A model generated the notes under the pieces. That model searched no databases. It was not told the origin of the DNA and saw only the letters and a list, made by a program, of their open reading frames with translations. Position numbers and translations under genes: made by a program. This document shows, in pieces, positions 28,621-37,132 of a stretch of DNA of 64,000 nucleotides (position 1 is the first letter of the stretch; every line of letters begins with the position of its first letter). Origin of the DNA: Aestuariibacter sp. GS-14 (lineage in GTDB: Bacteria > Pseudomonadota > Gammaproteobacteria > Enterobacterales > Alteromonadaceae); the NCBI RefSeq assembly GCF_006494365.1, contig NZ_VHIP01000012.1, positions 1 to 64,000 of the forward strand. Reading direction: 5' to 3'.

Positions 28621-29259
28621 TTAAGCCTGGGTGTCCACGCCGTTACTTGGCGCGCGCGATACCATTACCATGGCCGGACGTAACAGGCGCCCGTTCAGTT
28701 CATAACCCTTCTGCATTACGGCCATTACCGTGTTTGGCGGGAAATCGGCACTTTCCTGCATCGACATGGCCTGATGTAATTCAGGGTTAAAGGCCTGACC
28801 TTGCGGATCAATGGGGGTCACATCAAATTTTTCAATTGTGCTGATAAACGATTTCAGCGTCATTTCCACGCCTTCCAGCATTGGCTTGATCGCTTCGTTT
28901 TCAGCATCGGCTAACATAACCGCGCGCTCGAGGTTATCGATAACATCCAGCAGTGAACCAGCAAAACGCTCCAGTGCAAATTTGCGGGCTTTTTCAACTT
29001 CCGCTTCGGCACGACGGCGGGCATTTTCCATTTCAGCACGGGCACGCAGCACTGAATCCTGCTGCTCATTAAATTTGGCTTCTGATGCGGCCAGGGCTTT
29101 TTCCAGTTCGGCAATTCGCGCTGCCGCTTCGTCAACCACTTCACCTTCAACAGCAACAGTTTCTGCGGCTTCAACCTGCACATCTGCTGTTTGGGCAGCG
29201 GCTTGTTGCGCTTCGGTTTGGTCTTGTTGTTCTGATTGCACGTCGCGTGGCTCGCTCAT
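28621..29259 (-). CDS. grpE: Nucleotide exchange factor GrpE
   Basis: A 212-residue protein that releases ADP from DnaK. An acidic, Gln/Ala/Glu-rich N-terminal tail (to about residue 55) leads into the long dimerising coiled coil ([20 protein letters not shown]) and a small beta domain with [18 protein letters not shown]. The start is ATG 29259, directly after GGAGGAAAGC; an upstream in-frame ATG 12 nt earlier lacks such a site. It heads the grpE-dnaK-dnaJ cluster and has a sigma-32 promoter upstream. Confidence 0.97.
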   Translation of the reverse strand: MSEPRDVQSEQQDQTEAQQAAAQTADVQVEAAETVAVEGEVVDEAAARIAELEKALAASEAKFNEQQDSVLRARAEMENARRRAEAEVEKARKFALERFAGSLLDVIDNLERAVMLADAENEAIKPMLEGVEMTLKSFISTIEKFDVTPIDPQGQAFNPELHQAMSMQESADFPPNTVMAVMQKGYELNGRLLRPAMVMVSRAPSNGVDTQA

Positions 29260-29307
29260 GCTTTCCTCCACAATGTTTTTAGGTAATTACTCACAATGTG
29301 CCTATTT

Positions 29308-29333
29308 ATGGGGGTGGTTTACTGGCCTTCAAG
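29308..29333 (-). promoter_or_regulatory. Sigma-32 heat-shock promoter of grpE
   Basis: On the minus strand CTTGAA (29333-29328) and CCCCAT (29313-29308) are separated by 14 bp, matching the sigma-32 (RpoH) consensus CTTGAAA / CCCCATNT at nearly every position. It lies 49 nt upstream of the grpE start codon. Transcription should start near 29301. Confidence 0.88.
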
Positions 29334-29409
29334 GGTATCCACAATTTTTTTATGGATTCGATATTTGTGCTAACGTAAGCCGGTACAAAATAAGGAAAAG
29401 AAATTCGCC

Positions 29410-32400
29410 ATGCTGAGTATTTGGAGTGTTGGGGCCATTGTTCTGATTTATTTGATCGGATTATTTGTGCTGGCCTTTTGGGGTGACAAAAAAATAGATA
29501 GAAATCAACAGCATCCAATTCTCTACAGTTTAGGGCTAGGGGTACATTGCACGTCCTGGGCGTTTTTTGGCACCACCACCCAGGCAACCCAATATGGCTG
29601 GCCGGTGTTTCCTACCTATGTTGGCATAGTGTTGGTTATGATCTCTGCCTTTCCGGTTATTTTGCGTATCAGCCGTATTTGCCAGCAACACAACGTTAGC
29701 TCACTGGCTGATTTTATAAGTTTGCGTTACGACCGTTCTCATACACTCGCCGCCATTATTACCCTGTTGTGTTTTTTCGGTGTAGTCCCCTACATCGCCC
29801 TGCAACTTGATGCCATTACCGCAAGCATCGCGCTCATCACCTCAGACAACACCACTGGCACTGGTACGGTTGGCTTTTACGTGGCTGCATTAATGGCCTT
29901 GTTTGCCATTCTATTTGGTACCCAAACGCTAAATCTTACGGAAAAACACCCTGGTTTACTTGCCACCATCGCAGCAGAGTCGGTGGTTAAACTGGCAGGC
30001 TTGTGTGTAGTGGGGCTATATGTGTGTTACAGCCTGTTTGACGGCGTATTTGACTTGTTTGCTCAGGCGGCTCAACACGGCCCAACCCGGGAAATATTCT
30101 ACGCCGATAAAGGCTGGGGCGTATTTTTCAGCCACGTGTTACTGGGCATTTGCGCGATGTTTATTTTGCCCCGCCAGTTCCATATGAATTTTGTAGAAAA
30201 CAATGGCGAAAATGAACTGCGCACTGCGCGGTGGTTATTTCCTTTATACCTGCTGGGCATGACCGTTTTTGTGCTGCCGATTGGTTTGGCGGGCAGCCTG
30301 CTGATGCCAGACGGTATCAATTCATCCGATGCACTGGTACTGGCCCTGCCCATTCACCACGAACACACCCTGGTGTCGGTTATTGCTTTTATCGGCGGGT
30401 TATCTGCCACTACCAGCATGATCATAGTGGCAACGCTGGCACTTGGCATTATGATAGCCAACAACCTGATAACGCCTTTATGGTTTACCGCGGTATTTAA
30501 ACGCCAGCCTCAGCATTCGTTGCAGGCAGGTCAGTTGCTGTCGATACGACGATTAACCGTGCTGGTTGTGCTGTCGGTGGCGTTTTGGTATCACGTAAAT
30601 ATCAGCCAGTCTGCGCCGTTGGTGAAAAGCGGCATCATTGCCATGGCATTATTGTCGCAGGTTTTTCCAATCATGTTGTTCAGCCTGTACTGGCAGCGAG
30701 CCAATAAGCCTGCCGCCATTTGCGGATTGCTGGCAGGTTTTAGTTGCTGGGTAGCCTGGATGCTCTACCCCAGCCTGTTATCCAGCTATTATTTTGAGCC
30801 TATTCCCACCGATGACGAGCTGGGCCAAAGCTATCTGTTTAGTCTGCTGATTAACTGTGCCGTGTTTGTCACCGTGGCGTTGCTCACCCCCAAAACACGA
30901 ATTAATGCAGATGCCGACCAACAAGATCTTCCACCCGAGCCGGAATTGGCGATTAAAATAGGTGATTTACTTACTCTCACAGAACGCGTGCTGGACCCAG
31001 CTGTGCATCGCGCACTTGCCAATCAGCTATCCATAGACAGCCATCAGCCTCAGGGTTATGCCAGCCAAGGGCTGCTAAGTAGGGTTGAGAAGTTACTGGC
31101 AGGCCAGGTGGGCAACCCCAGTGCGCGATTGTTGTTAACGGCGCTGGCAGAAACACAGCCGCAGGGGTTATCGAACCTGGTCCATTGGGTAGAAGAAGCC
31201 TCACAGAGTTTTCAGTTTAATCACGAAGTACTGCAATCGTCGGTACAACATATCGAGCAGGGTATTGCGGTACTGGATCGCAATCTCAGTATGCTGGCCT
31301 GGAATGAACGGTATCTGGAGCAATTCCATTATCCGCCTGGCTTTGTAAAAGTGGGCATGCCCATAAAAGATTTACTCCAATACAACGCGGATCGGGGCTT
31401 GCTGGGTAATTCAGAGAACATTGCTGAAGAAATCAATAAACGCATTCGCTACATGGCAGAAGGCAGTCGCTACAAATATGTGCGCAAACAAAATGACGGC
31501 CGGGTAATTGAACTCAATGGCAGTCCGCTGCCAGGCGGCGGATTTGTAACAACCTACAGCGACATCACTGAATATATGCGAATTCAGGAAGAGCTCGAAA
31601 ATGCCAAGTCGGAGTTAGAAGCTCGCGTAGTAAGGCGCACAAAACAGCTGGAACAAGCTAAATTGGAAGCCGATAAAGCGAATGAAAGTAAAACCAAGTT
31701 TCTGGCAGCAGCAGGCCACGACTTGATGCAACCGTTTAATGCTGCCACTTTATTTGCTTCAATGCTGGCTCAGAAAACCACGGGTTCTGCACTGCAATCG
31801 CTAAGTGAAGGGCTGGTGAATTCGCTCAACAGCGCTGAGTCGTTGCTATCAGCGCTCCTGGATATGACCAAGTTGGAAACCGGGCGCCTCACCGCGCAAA
31901 AAACCGATTTTAAGCTGGACGATATGTTGGCTGGATTGTGTCAGGAATTTGCATTGATATGCGAGCAAAAGTCCCTGAGCTTGCGTTATGTGCCCACGCA
32001 ATTGGTTATTCACTCCGACCCCAAACTACTGCGAAGAGTGATTCAAAACCTGCTGTCGAATGCTGTTCGCTATACCCAGCAAGGAACCGTTTTAATTGGC
32101 GCACGGCGCCGGGGTAACCACGCGGCAGAAATTTGGGTGGTCGATACTGGTCCCGGTATTCCTGAACATCAGCAAACCGAAATTTTTAACGAATTCCATC
32201 AATTAGACGTTCACCAAAATCAGGGACTCGGGCTGGGATTAACCATTGTCGATAAGATCAGCCATTTATTGGGCCATAATGTGGCACTAAAATCCGTACC
32301 AGGTAAAGGGACCCGTTTTAGTGTCAATGTTCCTCGCTCCCACCAGCGATTAGTATCACAGCGCAACACGCGCTCGGCTGAATTATCAGAGAGTGCTCAA

Positions 32401-32772
32401 CTGCTGGCTGGCAGAAATGTACTAATCATTGAAAACGACGAACAAATCAGCATCGCAATGACCCGTCTGTTAGAAGACTGGGGCGCACACGTGTGGGCAA
32501 GCCGTAGTTTCGAGGAAGCAAAATCGGTGAATAGAGTGCCTGATTTTATGATGGTTGATTACCATTTGGATCATGGCGAAACGGGTATTCAGGCCGCGAC
32601 ACGGCTGAGGGAGCATTGGAATGAGAACGTTCCGGGGATCCTGAACACAGCAAACCGCCATGATGGTGTGCGGGACGAAGCCAGAGATGCGGGATTACTG
32701 TATTTACCCAAACCGCTTAAACCCGCAGCATTGAAGCGATTATTAAAGCAATCGAAACTGCTGAATGGATAA
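29410..32772 (+). CDS. CrbS-type symporter / hybrid sensor histidine kinase
   Basis: A 1120-residue fusion. About residues 1-490 form a sodium:solute symporter (SLC5/PutP-like) with about 13 transmembrane helices. A PAS domain (about 615-730) ends in a coiled coil. A HisKA domain has phospho-acceptor His770 in AAAGHDLMQPF. The HATPase domain (about 870-985) has NLLSNAVRYT and VVDTGPGIPEHQ, and a C-terminal receiver has Asp1050 in MMVDYHLDHG. This matches the CrbS/MxtR class, which controls acetyl-CoA synthetase and short-chain fatty acid use together with a LuxR-type partner. The likely partner here is at 37991-38641. ATG 29410 is 150 nt from grpE, on the opposite strand. Confidence 0.88.
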   Translation: MLSIWSVGAIVLIYLIGLFVLAFWGDKKIDRNQQHPILYSLGLGVHCTSWAFFGTTTQATQYGWPVFPTYVGIVLVMISAFPVILRISRICQQHNVSSLADFISLRYDRSHTLAAIITLLCFFGVVPYIALQLDAITASIALITSDNTTGTGTVGFYVAALMALFAILFGTQTLNLTEKHPGLLATIAAESVVKLAGLCVVGLYVCYSLFDGVFDLFAQAAQHGPTREIFYADKGWGVFFSHVLLGICAMFILPRQFHMNFVENNGENELRTARWLFPLYLLGMTVFVLPIGLAGSLLMPDGINSSDALVLALPIHHEHTLVSVIAFIGGLSATTSMIIVATLALGIMIANNLITPLWFTAVFKRQPQHSLQAGQLLSIRRLTVLVVLSVAFWYHVNISQSAPLVKSGIIAMALLSQVFPIMLFSLYWQRANKPAAICGLLAGFSCWVAWMLYPSLLSSYYFEPIPTDDELGQSYLFSLLINCAVFVTVALLTPKTRINADADQQDLPPEPELAIKIGDLLTLTERVLDPAVHRALANQLSIDSHQPQGYASQGLLSRVEKLLAGQVGNPSARLLLTALAETQPQGLSNLVHWVEEASQSFQFNHEVLQSSVQHIEQGIAVLDRNLSMLAWNERYLEQFHYPPGFVKVGMPIKDLLQYNADRGLLGNSENIAEEINKRIRYMAEGSRYKYVRKQNDGRVIELNGSPLPGGGFVTTYSDITEYMRIQEELENAKSELEARVVRRTKQLEQAKLEADKANESKTKFLAAAGHDLMQPFNAATLFASMLAQKTTGSALQSLSEGLVNSLNSAESLLSALLDMTKLETGRLTAQKTDFKLDDMLAGLCQEFALICEQKSLSLRYVPTQLVIHSDPKLLRRVIQNLLSNAVRYTQQGTVLIGARRRGNHAAEIWVVDTGPGIPEHQQTEIFNEFHQLDVHQNQGLGLGLTIVDKISHLLGHNVALKSVPGKGTRFSVNVPRSHQRLVSQRNTRSAELSESAQLLAGRNVLIIENDEQISIAMTRLLEDWGAHVWASRSFEEAKSVNRVPDFMMVDYHLDHGETGIQAATRLREHWNENVPGILNTANRHDGVRDEARDAGLLYLPKPLKPAALKRLLKQSKLLNG

Positions 32773-32794
32773 TACCAATTGGCATAATAATCGA

Positions 32795-33511
32795 TTATAC
32801 AGAACGAACGGTTTTAACAACCCCATGCGAGGAAATCTGTTTATAGCTGTTTAATGCCGCTTGTGCGTGTTCTTTCATCAGCGCTTCTGCACGCGCACCC
32901 TGACCACTTGCAATGGCCTGTACAATGGCGTGATGTTGCTGATGAGCATAATACAAGCGCTCGTATTCGCGTTCCGTTTGTTCAGGATTAAAGACCAGCG
33001 CATTCACTGACGCCATGGGTAAATGTTCATTCATTTGCAACGCCATTGCGATTGCATTGTTTTGACTCCCTTGCACCAGACAATCGTGAAACCGTCGGTT
33101 TATCTCAACATAATCCTGAATCTTTTCTTCGTTAAAATAGCGCTCCTTAAACAACTCATCTCCCTCTGTGAGGCATTGTGTTAGTGTATCGAGAACATCA
33201 TCAGACAAGCCTTTTTCAACAATTTGTCGAGTTGCAAGCCCTTCCAGCGCACCACGCACCTCAACCGCGTCGGCTATTTCATCCCCACTAACCAGCCTGA
33301 CCTGATATCCGCGTCTGGGCAATTTGGTAAGTAAGCCTTCTTGCTCCAAAGCCCGAAAAGCAATACGAACCGGCGTACGTGATACGCCAAGCATATCGGC
33401 GGTTGGGATCTCAGCCAATCTGTCTCCTTGCTGTAGTGCGCCAGACAGGATCTTATCCCGCAATATGCTCAACACGGCATGTTTGTCTTTATTCATATGT
33501 GTTTTTCTCAT
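32795..33511 (-). CDS. vanR: GntR (FadR subfamily) repressor VanR
   Basis: A 238-residue regulator. A winged HTH (ADMLGVSRTPVRIAFRALEQ, then LPRRGYQVR) and a C-terminal helical FCD ligand-binding domain are visible. It is divergent from vanAB, and the shared 246-nt region carries three copies of the VanR operator ATTGGATCCAAT known from other proteobacteria. It is therefore expected to repress vanAB until vanillate binds. An internal ATG at 33496 (MNKDKHAVL), with GAGAA upstream, is an alternative start. An inverted repeat TTAACCC/GGGTTAA lies just upstream of the gene. Confidence 0.88.
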   Translation of the reverse strand: MRKTHMNKDKHAVLSILRDKILSGALQQGDRLAEIPTADMLGVSRTPVRIAFRALEQEGLLTKLPRRGYQVRLVSGDEIADAVEVRGALEGLATRQIVEKGLSDDVLDTLTQCLTEGDELFKERYFNEEKIQDYVEINRRFHDCLVQGSQNNAIAMALQMNEHLPMASVNALVFNPEQTEREYERLYYAHQQHHAIVQAIASGQGARAEALMKEHAQAALNSYKQISSHGVVKTVRSV

Positions 33512-33596
33512 TCCTGTTAACCCGAAAACCCACAGGGTTAATACCCGCGTATTTTGCGGTGTAATACGGCTGCATACAAGCCATTAGCTGTCTGTA

Positions 33597-33608
33597 AATG
33601 GATCCAAA
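33597..33608. promoter_or_regulatory. VanR operator 1
   Basis: AATGGATCCAAA matches 10 of 12 positions of the vanillate operator ATTGGATCCAAT, including the palindromic core TGGATCCA. It lies 86 nt upstream of vanR, so it may serve autoregulation. Confidence 0.7.
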
Positions 33609-33659
33609 ATAGAACAATGTATATCAAATTCAGGGTTATTTAACCGATTTACCCTACCA

Positions 33660-33671
33660 ACTGGATCCAAT
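33660..33671. promoter_or_regulatory. VanR operator 2
   Basis: ACTGGATCCAAT matches 11 of 12 positions of the vanillate operator. It lies 52 bp from operator 3 (centre to centre about 53 bp, five helical turns), which would allow cooperative binding on one DNA face. Confidence 0.8.
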
Positions 33672-33712
33672 ATTAGTAAAAAATGGTGGAAACAAACCAT
33701 TAACATTGCTAA

Positions 33713-33724
33713 ATTGGATCCAAT
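33713..33724. promoter_or_regulatory. VanR operator 3 (perfect consensus)
   Basis: ATTGGATCCAAT is an exact match to the vanillate operator. It ends 33 nt before the vanA start codon, where it would overlap the promoter or the transcription start. Confidence 0.88.
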
Positions 33725-33757
33725 TCGACAATGTAACGATCGGACAGGATCTCATAC

Positions 33758-34816
33758 ATGAGCCATTTTATTCGCAATACCTGGTACGTTGCGGCTACCA
33801 GTGATGAAGTAAAACCTAACACGCCTCTGGGCCGAACCCTATGCAACATTCAAATTGCCTTTTTTCGTGACAGTAAACAACATATCCAGGCGGTTGAAGA
33901 CTTCTGCCCACACCGGGGAGCCCCATTATCTCTGGGCTATGTAGAAGGTGACAACCTGGTTTGCGGTTATCATGGGTTACAAATGGGTAGCAATGGTAAA
34001 ACCCAAAGCATGCCGAGTCAGCGAGTGGAGCACTTCCCCTGTATAAAGCAAATCCCTGTGGTGGAACGCTACGGTTTTATCTGGATTTGGCCGGGAGAGC
34101 ACGACAAGGCAGATCCAGCGTTAATTCCGGAATTAACCTGGGCATTGGATCCAAAATGGGCTTACGGCGGTGGTGTTTATTACATCAAATGTGATTATCG
34201 ACTGATGATCGATAACTTAATGGATCTCACTCACGAGACTTACGTTCACGCCACCTCCATTGGGCAAAAAGAAATTGATGAAACTCCGGTGAAAACCACC
34301 ATGGAAAACGGACAGGTTGTCACCAGCCGATATATGGAAAGCATCCTGCCACCCCCATTCTGGCAACAGGCGTTAGCAGCCAACGGCCTGCCAACCGACC
34401 AATTCGTTGATCGCTGGCAGATTTGTCGCTTTGACCTACCTAGCCATGTGATGATTGAAGTTGGTGTGGCGATGGCTGGAAATGGTGGGTATTCCGCGCC
34501 AGATGCCCTAAAAGCCGGCAGTATTGTGGTTGACTTCATCACCCCAGAAACCGACGGCACTATGTGGTATTTCTGGGGCATGGCACGTAACTTTAAAGCA
34601 AACGATGAACACTTAACCTCTGCCATTCGCCAAGGTCAGGGCAACATTTTTGCTGAAGATCTGGAAATTCTGGAACGTCAGCAACAGAACCTTGACAAGT
34701 TCCCAGATCGCCAGTTGCTCAAGCTCGATATTGATGCCGGCGGTGTTCAGGCAAGGCGTCTGATTCAACGAGCCATGAAACAAGAAGATACCCGTGTTAA
34801 CAAGGAGACTGCGTAA
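33758..34816 (+). CDS. vanA: Vanillate O-demethylase oxygenase subunit
   Basis: A 352-residue Rieske non-heme iron oxygenase that demethylates vanillate to protocatechuate and formaldehyde. The Rieske cluster ligands are Cys50, His52, Cys69 and His72 (CPHRG ... CGYHG). The mononuclear iron site includes His159 and His164 in DLTHETYVHATS. The length matches VanA. The VanR operators and the adjacent reductase gene make vanillate the most likely substrate, though related enzymes act on syringate or other methoxy-benzoates. It is followed after 1 nt by vanB. Codons 129-133 contain an extra operator-like word (34144-34155). Confidence 0.92.
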   Translation: MSHFIRNTWYVAATSDEVKPNTPLGRTLCNIQIAFFRDSKQHIQAVEDFCPHRGAPLSLGYVEGDNLVCGYHGLQMGSNGKTQSMPSQRVEHFPCIKQIPVVERYGFIWIWPGEHDKADPALIPELTWALDPKWAYGGGVYYIKCDYRLMIDNLMDLTHETYVHATSIGQKEIDETPVKTTMENGQVVTSRYMESILPPPFWQQALAANGLPTDQFVDRWQICRFDLPSHVMIEVGVAMAGNGGYSAPDALKAGSIVVDFITPETDGTMWYFWGMARNFKANDEHLTSAIRQGQGNIFAEDLEILERQQQNLDKFPDRQLLKLDIDAGGVQARRLIQRAMKQEDTRVNKETA

Positions 34817-34817
34817 C

Positions 34818-35756
34818 ATGATGATGGTGCGTGTTATACAAAAGCAGTTAATTTCACAGCGTGTTTGTTTACTTACGTTAGCACGTGAAGACAGCCTCCC
34901 CTTACCAACATGGCAACCTGGCGCACATATCGACGTATTTCTGCCTGACGGGATGATTCGGCAGTATTCGCTGTGTGGTTCTCTACACGCGGCTACGTAT
35001 AGTATCGCGGTGCAACTGGAGCCTGCGGGTAAAGGGGGTTCGCGTTACATTCATGAATCGTTAGTGTCCGGAGCAAGTATCGGGATCAGCGAGCCTCGCA
35101 ACCACTTTGCTCTCACCGATTCTGATATACCCTGCGTGTTTATGGCTGCCGGCATTGGTATAACGCCTTTTGTGCCAATGATGGAACAATGTCTGCGTCA
35201 CAATCGCTCATTTACGCTGTATTACGCCATTGCTCATCAACAGGATAATTTGCTAAGTGGTGTATACCGAGACTTAGAAAACGTAAATGTCCACAACAAG
35301 GCCCTAGCGGGCGAGCGATTAAACATTAGTCGGATACTTCAGGACACGCCACAAAACAGTGATATTTTTGTGTGTGGTCCGGCTGGCTTTATTAGTGACG
35401 TGTTGGAAACTGCAACCCAAAAAGGCATAAGTTCCAGTCGTCTTCATCGGGAATATTTCTCTGCCGCTCCTATCGATCACAGCAGCGATGGAAGTTTTGA
35501 AATTGAAATAGCCAGCACCGGTCAGATTGTGAAAGTAGCTAAACATGAATCTATGCTAGCAGCACTTGAAGATAATGGCTTTTTCGTTCCGGTTTCCTGC
35601 GAGGAAGGGGTCTGTGGTACCTGCATTACCCCCCTGCTTAATGGCGAAGCAGATCACCGGGATGTGTTTTTGACCGATGAGGAAAAGGCCCTAATGAACA
35701 AGATTGCCGTTTGCTGCTCCCGTGCCAAAAGTCCGCGATTGCTGATTGACTTGTAA
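34818..35756 (+). CDS. vanB: Vanillate O-demethylase reductase subunit
   Basis: A protein of about 312 residues that passes electrons from NAD(P)H to VanA. The FMN-binding barrel has IRQYSLCGS, the NAD domain has MAAGIGITPFVPM, and the C-terminal plant-type [2Fe-2S] domain has SCEEGVCGTCITPL plus a fourth Cys in AVCCSRAKSP. The start is one of the ATG triplets at 34818-34826, behind AAGGAG (34802-34807). The gene is convergent with the AraC gene, with 5 nt between the stops. Confidence 0.92.
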   Translation: MMMVRVIQKQLISQRVCLLTLAREDSLPLPTWQPGAHIDVFLPDGMIRQYSLCGSLHAATYSIAVQLEPAGKGGSRYIHESLVSGASIGISEPRNHFALTDSDIPCVFMAAGIGITPFVPMMEQCLRHNRSFTLYYAIAHQQDNLLSGVYRDLENVNVHNKALAGERLNISRILQDTPQNSDIFVCGPAGFISDVLETATQKGISSSRLHREYFSAAPIDHSSDGSFEIEIASTGQIVKVAKHESMLAALEDNGFFVPVSCEEGVCGTCITPLLNGEADHRDVFLTDEEKALMNKIAVCCSRAKSPRLLIDL

Positions 35757-35761
35757 AATGG

Positions 35762-36631
35762 TTACTCCTGGCTCTGCCGCCGATATACAGCAGGGCTGGT
35801 ACCTACTTTTCGCTTAAAAAACTTATTAAAATAGCCCGGATCAGAAAAGCCCAATCGCTCTGCTATTTCTGCCACCGGCATATCGGCGAACACCAAATAA
35901 CGTTTGGCTTCGTTAAGCAGCACTTTGTGTATCAGGGCCAGCGCATTTTCGCCGGTTTGCTCACGGCAAATTTGATTTAAATGCGCCTGACTAACCCGTA
36001 TCTCATTCGCATACCAGCTAACCTGATGGTACTGGGTAAAGTGCCGTTCAATCAGTTGCTGAAACTGCCGGACTTTGCGTTCAGATTTTGACAGGTTGGA
36101 CTCTTCCTTGTTGTCTGTGCGAGCGCGAAGTAACCAGATCAATAACTGCTGCAACAATGCCTGCAACATGGCTTCCTGATAAATAGCAGGCTGATTCGCT
36201 TCCTGTTGGAGCAGATTGCACAGTTGTGTCACGAAGTCTCTTTCGGTGTCGGGAATGGCTGTGATAAACGGCTGATCAACTCTGCGATGCAAACCCAGAC
36301 TACTCAGGGCTTGCTGCAACATAGGACTTGCCACCGACAAGACAACCCCCTGTGACTCAGCCTGCCAATCGAAGCCGTGCATAACCCCCTGAGGGATAAC
36401 AATCACCACGGGAGCTGACCGTTTATATTGTTGTGTGTCCAGCCGCACTTCAACGCCCCCCTCTAATACAACAAACAGTTGCGTTATTTGCCGGTGGCGA
36501 TGAGGCTGAATAGTCCAGTTATGCTGTTCACTGCGCTGTACCAACGCTTCGCAATAAAGCAGTGTATGCGGCGCAAAAGCACCGTCTTCACCGTAAAAGT
36601 CAACAAACTCAAGATTTCCAAACATTTTCAT
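35762..36631 (-). CDS. AraC family regulator, PobR-like
   Basis: A 289-residue protein. An N-terminal cupin sensor domain (HRHRQITQLFVVLEGGVEV) precedes a C-terminal double HTH (VSQAHLNQICREQTGENAL and MPVAEIAERLGFSDPGYFNKFFKRKVGTSP). The family includes PobR, an activator that responds to 4-hydroxybenzoate. It is divergent from ligAB and so is the natural candidate to activate protocatechuate cleavage genes. The ligand is inferred. The 99-nt divergent region contains direct repeats that could be its sites. Confidence 0.85.
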   Translation of the reverse strand: MKMFGNLEFVDFYGEDGAFAPHTLLYCEALVQRSEQHNWTIQPHRHRQITQLFVVLEGGVEVRLDTQQYKRSAPVVIVIPQGVMHGFDWQAESQGVVLSVASPMLQQALSSLGLHRRVDQPFITAIPDTERDFVTQLCNLLQQEANQPAIYQEAMLQALLQQLLIWLLRARTDNKEESNLSKSERKVRQFQQLIERHFTQYHQVSWYANEIRVSQAHLNQICREQTGENALALIHKVLLNEAKRYLVFADMPVAEIAERLGFSDPGYFNKFFKRKVGTSPAVYRRQSQE

Positions 36632-36634
36632 TAC

Positions 36635-36703
36635 AATCTACAAAATACACCACCAAATAACTAATTTACCCCTTATAAAGATTAAAAATCTACATAAAAT
36701 ACC
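36635..36703. promoter_or_regulatory. Direct repeats between the AraC gene and ligA
   Basis: AATCTACA...AAATAC occurs at 36635-36648 and again at 36687-36702 with a 2-nt insertion, in the same orientation, 52 bp apart (about five helical turns). AraC-type dimers commonly bind such direct repeats. A small inverted repeat AGATT/AATCT overlaps the second copy. Confidence 0.4.
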
Positions 36704-36730
36704 ATTCAAGATATAAAAAAGGGGCTTCCC

Positions 36731-37132
36731 ATGAACTGGAAAAAACAAGATTATGACGATATCCCGGGCACGTATGTGTTCGACGGACAACGCGCGCATC
36801 CGGCTTACGCCATTAATAAGTTGTTATTTACCTTTAATGACCAGGCCTGTCGCGATGAGTTTGACGCTGACCCAGCCGCCTATTGCGACAAATTGGGGGT
36901 TACCGGCGACTTCAAAAAAGCCGTGTTGGAACAGGACTTTCTGGGGTTACTTCGCATGGGCGCCAATATCTACTTTTTGGCGAAAATGTGTGTACCACGC
37001 GGTGTGTCAGTTCAGGATGCAGGGGCTGCCTTTCAGGGGATCACCACCGCTGAGTTTCAGCAAAAACTATTAGACAAAGGCAATGGTCTGGAAGCAATCC
37101 TGGCCAAAAGAGGAGATTACTGGAATGGCTAA
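36731..37132 (+). CDS. ligA: Protocatechuate 4,5-dioxygenase alpha subunit
   Basis: A 133-residue small subunit of the class III extradiol dioxygenase that opens protocatechuate between carbons 4 and 5. The all-helical LigA fold is recognised from IPGTYVFDGQRAHPAYAIN, DPAAYCDKLGV and FLGLLRMGANIYFLAK. The C-terminus lids the active site of LigB. The start is ATG 36731, with a GGGG-rich site upstream. It overlaps ligB by 8 nt, so the two are translationally coupled. Confidence 0.93.
   Translation: MNWKKQDYDDIPGTYVFDGQRAHPAYAINKLLFTFNDQACRDEFDADPAAYCDKLGVTGDFKKAVLEQDFLGLLRMGANIYFLAKMCVPRGVSVQDAGAAFQGITTAEFQQKLLDKGNGLEAILAKRGDYWNG

Noticed and set aside
28811-29416. 201-codon plus-strand ORF opposite grpE
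   Set aside because: It is low-complexity (Ser/Ala/Thr rich), created by the reverse frame of the Glu/Ala-rich GrpE, and it runs through the grpE sigma-32 promoter.
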